From NCBI GenBank assembly GCA_044433365.1, contig JAWXTR010000011.1, positions 1 through 38,980 on the forward strand: DNA of 38,980 nt, written 5' to 3'. Under the pieces are notes generated by a model. That model was not told the DNA's origin and searched no databases. It saw nothing but the letters and a program-made list of their open reading frames with translations. The first letter of the stretch is position 1. Each line of letters begins with the position of its first letter. This DNA is from CAMQVM01 sp044433365. Lineage in GTDB: Bacteria > Bacteroidota > Bacteroidia > Bacteroidales > Rikenellaceae. Both the position numbers and the translations under genes were made by a program. Of the stretch, positions 24,920 to 31,456 are shown piece after piece.

Positions 24920-25567
24920 TTAAAGCTTCTCCAAATCACAATATGTTATTTGAGAAAAATCGTCAATAATCATGTCGTAATCATTGTGACGCTCACGAGG
25001 ATATGTAGTTGCAACTGCAACAACTTTTGCACCTGCACTTCGAGCTGCTTGAATACCTGCAAAAGAGTCCTCAAAAACGACGCATTGGCTCGGTGAAAGA
25101 TTTAGCAAATCGGCAGCAATTAAAAAAACAGCGGGATCGGGTTTTGCCCTCTCCACCATATCGCCATTGGCTATTGCATCAAAATAGGATGCAATTCCAC
25201 ACTTTTCTAACACAAAATTTACATTTTTTGCCATTCCAGAGCTTCCTACGGCGATTTTTATCCCCTTGGATTTTATCTCTTTTAAAAAGTCTACGAGACC
25301 TTTTAAAGGTTCGATTCTTTCAGCAAAAATCTCACGATATACCTCCTCTTTCTCTTCTGCATATTGCGAAATTTCATCATTAGTAAGCTCTTTACCAAAA
25401 ACTCTTGGCATTATCTCCTCATTACCCATGCCAAAAAGGGTACGTAGATAGTCCAAATCGGCACTAATTCCATGACGCTTACAAAACAGTACAAATGCCT
25501 CAATATGAATATCGCTATTGTCGACTAGAACGCCATCCATATCAAAAATAACACCTTTAATTTCCAT
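24920..25567 (-). CDS. HAD-family phosphatase/phosphoglucomutase-like protein
   Basis: A 215-residue haloacid-dehalogenase-superfamily protein of the beta-phosphoglucomutase-like subgroup. Asp9 and Asp11 in FDMDGVLVD are the nucleophile and acid/base. A small helical cap follows (about 17-85), then the conserved VGSSGMAKN (motif II), KPDPAVFL (motif III Lys) and VFEDSFAGIQAARSAG (motif IV). All catalytic motifs are intact. It may act on a sugar phosphate such as beta-glucose 1-phosphate or 2-deoxyglucose 6-phosphate; the sequence alone does not decide. It has its own promoter and is separated from uxaC by a hairpin. Confidence 0.88.
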   Translation of the reverse strand: MEIKGVIFDMDGVLVDNSDIHIEAFVLFCKRHGISADLDYLRTLFGMGNEEIMPRVFGKELTNDEISQYAEEKEEVYREIFAERIEPLKGLVDFLKEIKSKGIKIAVGSSGMAKNVNFVLEKCGIASYFDAIANGDMVERAKPDPAVFLIAADLLNLSPSQCVVFEDSFAGIQAARSAGAKVVAVATTYPRERHNDYDMIIDDFSQITYCDLEKL

Positions 25568-25618
25568 AATTTCAGTAATATAAATTTATATTTTTGAAGT
25601 TTTCTCTTTATAACCGCA

Positions 25619-25649
25619 CAAATATAATACTTTTGCTTGTTTTATTCAA
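25619..25649 (-). promoter_or_regulatory. Promoter of the HAD gene
   Basis: Minus strand: TTG (25649-25647), 20 bases, then TATATTTG (25626-25619). Start near 25612, about 45 bases before the ATG at 25567. Confidence 0.5.
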
Positions 25650-25672
25650 GCTGAAAATAATATATTTAATGA

Positions 25673-25702
25673 AAATGGGGAAGTTATAAAACATCCCCAT
25701 TT
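25673..25702 (-). terminator. Terminator of uxaC (possibly bidirectional)
   Basis: AAATGGGGA (25673-25681) and TCCCCATTT (25694-25702) pair perfectly with a 12-base loop. On the minus strand the stem ends in TTTTCATT. It lies 29 bases after the uxaC stop. Confidence 0.65.
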
Positions 25703-25730
25703 AGAATTTTTTAAATATTATAAAATAACT

Positions 25731-27143
25731 CTAAAGACCAAAATATCTCTTAGCATTATAATAGGATATATCTGAAACCATTGCTTCAAAAGTTTCCATT
25801 TCACTCTCTGGTAGTAACCCCTCTTTTATTTGACAACCTATATAATTACATAATATTCGTCTGAAATATTCGTGACGAGTAAACGATAAAAAGCTGCGAG
25901 AGTCGGTTAGCATCCCTATAAACTCACCAAGCACTCCAAACGAAGAGATTACATCTAGCTGATTTTCCATCCCTTTTTTTGTATCTAAAAACCACCAAGC
26001 AGCACCATATTGCATTTTTCCTGCTACTGAACCATCATTAAAATTATAAATCATAGTTGTCATAACTTCACTATCCTTAGGATTTAGATTGTATATAATT
26101 GTACGAGTTAGTGAGTCGTTACTATTGAGTTTGTCGAGTAAAGCTCCAAGCTCTGAAGCGATTGAGTAGTCGTCGATTGAATCACACCCAACATCAGCAC
26201 CTTTAGCTGCAAATAGTTTGCTGTTTTGGTTGCGTATAGCACCCTGATGAAGTTGCTGTACAAGTCCATTTTCGTGATTCATCTTTAAAAGTTCAAAGGC
26301 AAGGGCTGATTTATACATCTCACTCTCCTCCAAAGTTGGTTTATGACCTTCAAAAAGTACACTTTTAAAAATTTTATCAACCTCTTTTTCGCAATATTTA
26401 GCTGAATAGAATTTTGTAAGTCCATGATCAGCTACAATACATCCATGCGCTTTAAAATGGTTCATTCTAAGCTGTAATGCCTCTTTTAGCGTATCTAACG
26501 AGTGGATAATCATCTCACTTGACTGAGCTAGTTTCCCTATATAGTCGCAAAACTGGTCGGTGTCGATAGCCATTACTCTATCTGGTCGCCATGTTGGAAG
26601 TACCTTAAAACGGCTCTCATCATCCGCTATTAAACGGTGGTATTCTAGCGAGTCGATAGGGTCGTCGGTAGTACAAAGCAACTCAACATTTTGCATTGCT
26701 AAAAGATTTCTAACCGAATATTCACCTTTTCTAAGTAGACTATTACAGTGATTGTATATCTCTTTAGCACTATTTTCATTTAATATTTCATCCACACCAA
26801 AATAGCGTTTTAGCTCCAGATGTGTCCAGTGATAGAGTGGATTACCTGCAATTTTTGATAGAGTCTTTGCATAAGCTAAGAAGCGTTCGTAGTCATCTGC
26901 ATCACCGCTTACAATCGACTCATCATACCCACAAGCACGCATCACACGCCATTTGTAGTGATCTCCCCCAAGCCATGCTTGAGTAATTGTAGAAAAACAT
27001 AAATCTTCGTATATCTCTTTCGCACTTAAGTGGTTGTGATAATCTAAGATAGGTAGATTTTTACACTTTTTATAAAGTTTCTTAGCATATTTATTGCTTA
27101 GAACGAAATCTTCGTTTATAAAAATATTTTTTTTCTCTTTCAT
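25731..27143 (-). CDS. uxaC: Glucuronate/uronate isomerase
   Basis: It converts D-glucuronate to D-fructuronate (and D-galacturonate to D-tagaturonate) in the cytoplasm. The 470-residue protein fits the amidohydrolase-fold UxaC family: His36 and His38 in LDYHNHLS bind metal, and FSTITQAWLGGDHYKWRVMR, GGxxD-type DDPIDSLEYH, and the C-terminal GMLTDSRSFLSFTRHEYFRR are diagnostic. It lies 216 bases downstream of uxuA on the same strand; the gap contains hairpin repeats but no promoter I can name, so it is probably part of the lacI-uxuA transcript. Confidence 0.95.
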   Translation of the reverse strand: MKEKKNIFINEDFVLSNKYAKKLYKKCKNLPILDYHNHLSAKEIYEDLCFSTITQAWLGGDHYKWRVMRACGYDESIVSGDADDYERFLAYAKTLSKIAGNPLYHWTHLELKRYFGVDEILNENSAKEIYNHCNSLLRKGEYSVRNLLAMQNVELLCTTDDPIDSLEYHRLIADDESRFKVLPTWRPDRVMAIDTDQFCDYIGKLAQSSEMIIHSLDTLKEALQLRMNHFKAHGCIVADHGLTKFYSAKYCEKEVDKIFKSVLFEGHKPTLEESEMYKSALAFELLKMNHENGLVQQLHQGAIRNQNSKLFAAKGADVGCDSIDDYSIASELGALLDKLNSNDSLTRTIIYNLNPKDSEVMTTMIYNFNDGSVAGKMQYGAAWWFLDTKKGMENQLDVISSFGVLGEFIGMLTDSRSFLSFTRHEYFRRILCNYIGCQIKEGLLPESEMETFEAMVSDISYYNAKRYFGL

Positions 27144-27173
27144 AACAAATAGTGGTTAATGCCAACAAATTAT

Positions 27174-27213
27174 ATAGGAGAGTTATAATTTCTGTATTTT
27201 GAGAGATTTTTCT
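27174..27213. repeat. Degenerate copy of the hairpin repeat
   Basis: Contains GAGAGTTATAATTTCTGTAT followed by TTTGAGAGATTTTT, close to the copy at 29631-29673, but the right end is lost. It lies between uxuA and uxaC. Confidence 0.5.
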
Positions 27214-27320
27214 TTTTCAGGCTTTAGATTTTGCGAATATAGGTTGTAATGGCTCCTACTACCTTTATTTGCAAAATTCAAAGATGAAGTCTTAAAACGA
27301 AAAAGCTCTGAAAGTCAGAT

Positions 27321-27350
27321 TTTAGAAGTTCCCTATAGGTAAGTTCTAAA
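27321..27350. repeat. Short copy of the hairpin repeat
   Basis: TTTAGAAGTTCCC, TATA, then GGTAAGTTCTAAA: the two ends of the 43-bp repeat joined with only four bases between. It sits 10 bases after the uxuA stop. Confidence 0.55.
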
Positions 27351-27359
27351 TAATTGGTT

Positions 27360-28541
27360 TTATTCGAATAGGGTACGACCAATTCCCACCTCTAAGCCTC
27401 TAAGCTCGGCAAGCCCTTTCAGTCTACCAATTGCACTGTAGCCGGGATAGGTTGTTTTATTTAAGTCATCTAGCATTTGGTGTCCATGGTCGGGACGCAT
27501 AGGAATCGAACGCTGCATACGTTGCATTTGCTCCACAAACACTTTCATTATTTTGTACATATCTATACTTCCCTCAAGATGGTTTGCCTCATAAAAATTA
27601 CCCTCTTTGTCTCGTTCAGTACTGCGTAGATGGGCAAAATAAACTCTATCAGCAAGCGAATTTACCATAGTAGGCAGGTCGTTGTCAGGACGAATACTTA
27701 GCGAACCAGTACAGAAACATACACCATTTGATTTGTTAGGAACAGCCTCAAAAAGAGCCTTAAAATCAGACTCAATGCGCATTATACGTGGTAATCCTAA
27801 CAGTCTGTATGGTGGGTCGTCGGGATGTATTGCAAGCTGAGCACCAACACTATCGGCTATAGGAGTCACCTCTTTTAAAAACATCACTAAATTTTGGAAA
27901 AGAGTAGCGTCGTCCATATCCTTATAAAGAGCTAGACCTCTATTTATTGCATCATACGAAAATAGTGAGTTGTCGCCAGGAAGCCCCATAAGTAGGCTAA
28001 TTCGGGTGGTTTTACGCTGCTGTTCACTCATATTTTCAAAACATATACGAGCTTTTTCAATCTCTTGAGGGGTATAATCATTTTCAGCACCCTCTCTTTT
28101 CAACATAAAAACATCGAATGCTACAAAAGCGTCTCTTTCGAAGCGTAGTGCCTTTGAACCGTCAGAGAGAGTATAGCCAACATCTGTTCGAGACCAATCT
28201 AAAACAGGCATAAAGTTGTAGGTAATCACAAAAATATCGCACAGGGCAAGATTTCGGATACTCTGCTTATAATTTTCGATGTGTCGCTCAAAATCCCCTG
28301 CTCTACTCTTAATCTCTTCGCTTACAGGAAGAGACTCTACTACACTCCATTTTAAGTTGTAGCTTTCAACCTTTTTTTTATGTTTTAAAATCTCTTCTAC
28401 ACTCCAAACCTCACCAGGTTTGATATGATGAAGAGCCGAAACAACAGTTGTGGCTCCCGATTGCGCAATATCTTGAAGCGACACTTTATCGTTATCACCA
28501 TACCAACGCATTGACTGTTCGAATTTAAAAAATTTACTCAT
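27360..28541 (-). CDS. uxuA: Mannonate dehydratase
   Basis: It dehydrates D-mannonate to 2-keto-3-deoxygluconate. The 393-residue protein starts MSKFFKFEQSMRWYGDNDKV and has the xylose-isomerase-like barrel of UxuA: VSALHHIKPGEVWSVEEI, LAIHPDDPPYRLLGLPRIM, CFCTGSLSIRPDNDL, VYFAHLRSTERD and MRPDHGHQM, which supply His, Cys and Asp metal ligands. The gene overlaps the end of lacI by eight bases, so translation is coupled. The reductase that would make mannonate from fructuronate (UxuB) is not in the window. Confidence 0.95.
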   Translation of the reverse strand: MSKFFKFEQSMRWYGDNDKVSLQDIAQSGATTVVSALHHIKPGEVWSVEEILKHKKKVESYNLKWSVVESLPVSEEIKSRAGDFERHIENYKQSIRNLALCDIFVITYNFMPVLDWSRTDVGYTLSDGSKALRFERDAFVAFDVFMLKREGAENDYTPQEIEKARICFENMSEQQRKTTRISLLMGLPGDNSLFSYDAINRGLALYKDMDDATLFQNLVMFLKEVTPIADSVGAQLAIHPDDPPYRLLGLPRIMRIESDFKALFEAVPNKSNGVCFCTGSLSIRPDNDLPTMVNSLADRVYFAHLRSTERDKEGNFYEANHLEGSIDMYKIMKVFVEQMQRMQRSIPMRPDHGHQMLDDLNKTTYPGYSAIGRLKGLAELRGLEVGIGRTLFE

Positions 28542-29559
28542 TTTTTTTAAGTTTTAGAGAAGATTCCCTCACTATTAATTCAGGTTCAATAACAATATTT
28601 TCGTAGGGTTTACCCTCAATATAATCTATTAACATTTTAGCCGCCTCTCGCCCCATTTTATTACTAAACTGATCGACAGAGGTGAGCGGTGTAGATAACA
28701 CTCCACAAAATGGTTCGCAAGCAAATCCGCTAATAGCAATGCCATGAGGAACTTTTATACCTTTTTCATTCATCTGTTGCAATGCTCCAAGTGCCGCAAA
28801 ATCACCAGCAAAATTTATCGCCTCTGGAAGCTCATTTCCGCTTTCTAAAATCTGAGATATAAATTTTGAACCATTGCTACGAGTTGTATAATCTTCAAAA
28901 ATCCACGATTTTTCGTCAATCTCCAAACCGTTATCTTTCATAGCTGCAATATGGCCTTTAGCTCTATCATCCCATACCACAACGTTACGTTTACCTGCAA
29001 AATGGTAGATACGTTTCATCCCTTGCTTAATAAAATGTTCAGTAGCCATATAGCTACCTTTAAAATCATCTATTCTTACGCTACCTGCATTCAATCCTTT
29101 TAAAATTCTATCAAAAAAGACTGTTGGCATACCATAATCTATCATTTTATTGTAGTGTTGGTGTCCTAAATCGGTATTTGCAACTGATGCAATTACACCA
29201 TCTACTTTACCAAACGAAAGATTATTTACAATTCGAGCTTCGTGGTCATGGTCGTTATGAGATTGATAAATCATCACATCATATCCATTTTCACGTGCCA
29301 CCTCTTCTATTCCGTTAATTGCAGTCGAGAAGAAATTTCTATTTATTTGAGGTACAATCACTGCTATAGTTTTGGTACTGCCCATTTTAAGGTTTACAGC
29401 ATAGCTATTTGGGCGATAGTTGTGCTCTTTTGCCTTTTGGCGAACCAGCTCTTTCATTCCGTCACTTATCGAAGGATGGTCGTGCAGTGCACGTGAAACC
29501 GTCGATACCGAAACAGATAACATTCGGGCTAAATCTGATATTGATACTTGTTTTTTCAT
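28534..29559 (-). CDS. LacI-family transcriptional regulator of the hexuronate locus
   Basis: A 341-residue repressor. The helix-turn-helix is at residues 5-25 (VSISDLARMLSVSVSTVSRAL), followed by the hinge around YRPNSYAVNLK (48-58) and a periplasmic-binding-protein-like effector domain (TIAVIVPQINRNFFSTAING onward). It begins the minus-strand transcript containing uxuA and probably uxaC, and faces the transporter and GH2 genes. Its likely operator is the palindrome CAAACGTTTG at 29771-29780. The effector is inferred from context to be a hexuronate or an intermediate such as fructuronate. Confidence 0.9.
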   Translation of the reverse strand: MKKQVSISDLARMLSVSVSTVSRALHDHPSISDGMKELVRQKAKEHNYRPNSYAVNLKMGSTKTIAVIVPQINRNFFSTAINGIEEVARENGYDVMIYQSHNDHDHEARIVNNLSFGKVDGVIASVANTDLGHQHYNKMIDYGMPTVFFDRILKGLNAGSVRIDDFKGSYMATEHFIKQGMKRIYHFAGKRNVVVWDDRAKGHIAAMKDNGLEIDEKSWIFEDYTTRSNGSKFISQILESGNELPEAINFAGDFAALGALQQMNEKGIKVPHGIAISGFACEPFCGVLSTPLTSVDQFSNKMGREAAKMLIDYIEGKPYENIVIEPELIVRESSLKLKKNE

Positions 29560-29630
29560 GCTTATATTGTTAAAAGTCTGTAAAAGTGGTCTGTTTAATT
29601 GGTTTTTTCAAATTTTTCATATTTTTTTAA

Positions 29631-29673
29631 GGGAGTTCTAAATTCTGGATTTTGAGAGATTTTAGAAGTTCCC
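29631..29673 (-). repeat. 43-bp hairpin repeat, left copy at the hexuronate control region
   Basis: Its reverse complement differs from the copy at 29915-29956 at only about three positions. The ends GGGAGTTCTAAA and TTTAGAAGTTCCC also pair, so it folds on its own. It lies in the lacI leader. Confidence 0.7.
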
Positions 29674-29730
29674 TATACTACGTTATTAAAGTACGAAAAA
29701 GGACTAATTTATATTTAATTTATTAAAAAA

Positions 29731-29761
29731 TTTGCACTTTACTAAAAAATTACTACTTTTG
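29731..29761 (+). promoter_or_regulatory. Promoter of the transporter-GH2 operon
   Basis: TTTG (29731-29734), exactly 19 bases, then TACTTTTG (29754-29761). The expected start (about 29768) is just in front of the CAAACGTTTG palindrome, where a repressor would block it. Confidence 0.65.
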
Positions 29762-29770
29762 TAATGCTGT

Positions 29771-29780
29771 CAAACGTTTG
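29771..29780. promoter_or_regulatory. Probable LacI-type operator
   Basis: CAAACGTTTG is a perfect 10-bp palindrome with a central CG, as in LacI-family operators. It lies at the start sites of both divergent promoters, within two bases of the midpoint of their -7 elements. Binding of the product of 28534-29559 is inferred, not shown. Confidence 0.55.
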
Positions 29781-29786
29781 TTTTTG

Positions 29787-29815
29787 CAAAAGTAATAATA
29801 ATTATTTAAAATCAA
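29787..29815 (-). promoter_or_regulatory. Promoter of lacI-uxuA(-uxaC)
   Basis: Minus strand TACTTTTG (29794-29787) is identical to the -7 of the divergent promoter. TTG (29815-29813) stands 18 bases upstream as a weak -33. The start near 29780 falls on the operator. Confidence 0.5.
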
Positions 29816-29914
29816 TAGAAATTTCTAATAAAAATATAAAATTTCCTACTATTAACTTTCAAGTGGCAAAAAGCAGAGGGTACACTACACTGTTATAGTC
29901 TACTTGTAATAAAT

Positions 29915-29956
29915 GGAACTTCTAAAATCTCCCAAAATTCAGAATTTAGAACTCCC
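29915..29956 (+). repeat. 43-bp hairpin repeat, right copy at the hexuronate control region
   Basis: GGAACTTCTAAAATCTCCC, then AAAATTCAG, then AATTTAGAACTCCC. It is the inverted counterpart of 29631-29673 and lies 21 bases before the transporter ATG, where its hairpin could affect translation. Confidence 0.7.
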
Positions 29957-29977
29957 TAAAATTTAAAAATCCAAACT

Positions 29978-31429
29978 ATGGAACAGAGAAAAGAAAAAAT
30001 GACAAATTGGCGTTGGTGGATATGCGGAATGCTTTTCATCGCTACTACTATCAATTATCTCGACAGACAAGTGTTGTCGTTAACGTGGGATGAATTTATT
30101 AAGCCTGAATTTCATTGGGATGAATCGCATTATGGTACAATTACCGCTGTATTTTCGATAGTATATGCTATTGGGATGCTATTTGCAGGTAAAATTGTCG
30201 ATTTTTTAGGTAGTAAACGAGGATTTCTTTGGTCTATTGGAATTTGGTCGTTAGGTGCCTGCGCACATGCACTTTGTGGCACTGCAACTGAAAAATATGT
30301 TGGCGTTAGCTCTGCAAGTGAGCTTATTTCAGCAACTGGAGCTGTAGCCGTTACAATTGCAACGGTTAGTATGTGGTTTTTTATTGTGGCACGCTCAATA
30401 CTTGCTATTGGTGAGTCGGGTAACTTTCCTGCTGCAATAAAAGTAACTGCCGAATATTTTCCTAAAAAAGATAGAGCCTACGCTACAAGTATTTTTAATG
30501 CTGGTGCGTCAATTGGTGCGCTTATAGCACCTCTTACTATTCCACTTCTTGCTAAATATTTTAAGAGCATAGGTGTTGGAAATGGCTGGGAGATGGCATT
30601 TATTGTAATTGGTGCATTAGGATTTATTTGGATGGCTTTTTGGGTGTTTTTGTATGATAATCCACACAAAAGTCGCTTTGTAAATAGTGCAGAAATAGAG
30701 TATATAGAGCAGGATAATGAGCAAGAGAATGTATTGGTAGATAGTGATAGCAGCAAAAAACTTTCTTACAAAAAAGCTCTATCTTATAAACAAACTTGGG
30801 CGTTTATTGCTGGTAAATTTATTACCGATGGCGTTTGGTGGTTTTTCCTATTTTGGACTCCATCATACTTAAATACTCAGTTTGGAATTTTAACTTCTGA
30901 TGGGTTAGGTGTGGCACTTATCTTTACCCTTTATGCTATCACCATGATTTCAATTTACGGTGGTAAACTACCTACAATTATTATCAATAAAACTGGGCAA
31001 AATCCTTATGCTGCACGTATGAAAGCGATGTTAATTTTTGCATTTTTTCCTCTTTTAGTGCTTCTTGCACAACCACTTGGCACAATCTCACCATGGTTTC
31101 CAGTAATTTTAATTGGTATAGGTGGTGCAGCTCACCAATCGTGGTCGGCAAATATTTTTTCGACCGTTGGCGATATGTTCCCAAAATCTGCAATTGCTAC
31201 TATTACCGGTATTGGCGGTATGGCAGGTGGTGTAGGCTCTATGTTGCTTCAAAAAACTGCTGGAAATCTGTTTGTATATGCTCGAGAAGAAAACCTCAAA
31301 TTTTTGGGTTTCGAGGGCACTCCAGCTGGTTATTTTATAATTTTCTGCTACTGTGCAGTAGCTTACCTAGTAGGTTGGACTATAATGAAAACACTTGTTC
31401 CTAAATATAAGCCAATTACCGATTTATAA
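29978..31429 (+). CDS. exuT: MFS hexuronate transporter (ExuT-like)
   Basis: A 483-residue inner-membrane proton symporter with about 12 hydrophobic segments. The first helix region ATTINYLDRQVLSL carries the NYLDRQ motif typical of the anion:cation symporter family that includes ExuT and GudP. GKIVDFLGSKRG is the MFS loop 2-3 motif, and ARSILAIGESGNFPAAIK is the conserved TM4-5 segment. A hydrophilic loop near 240-265 divides two bundles. Its place in front of a secreted GH2 and across from uxaC/uxuA indicates glucuronate or galacturonate as cargo. GH2 starts 27 bases downstream. A second in-frame ATG at 30002 is possible but less likely. Confidence 0.88.
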   Translation: MEQRKEKMTNWRWWICGMLFIATTINYLDRQVLSLTWDEFIKPEFHWDESHYGTITAVFSIVYAIGMLFAGKIVDFLGSKRGFLWSIGIWSLGACAHALCGTATEKYVGVSSASELISATGAVAVTIATVSMWFFIVARSILAIGESGNFPAAIKVTAEYFPKKDRAYATSIFNAGASIGALIAPLTIPLLAKYFKSIGVGNGWEMAFIVIGALGFIWMAFWVFLYDNPHKSRFVNSAEIEYIEQDNEQENVLVDSDSSKKLSYKKALSYKQTWAFIAGKFITDGVWWFFLFWTPSYLNTQFGILTSDGLGVALIFTLYAITMISIYGGKLPTIIINKTGQNPYAARMKAMLIFAFFPLLVLLAQPLGTISPWFPVILIGIGGAAHQSWSANIFSTVGDMFPKSAIATITGIGGMAGGVGSMLLQKTAGNLFVYAREENLKFLGFEGTPAGYFIIFCYCAVAYLVGWTIMKTLVPKYKPITDL

Positions 31430-31456
31430 AAATAGAAAAACCGATAAATATAATAG

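Larger units (their letters stand above)
29560..29977. other. Control region between divergent lacI and the transporter
   Basis: Contains inverted copies of the 43-bp hairpin repeat at both ends (29631-29673 and 29915-29956) and, between them, two divergent promoters and one operator-like palindrome. Leaders are about 220 bases (minus) and 210 bases (plus). No small gene is visible. Confidence 0.6.
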
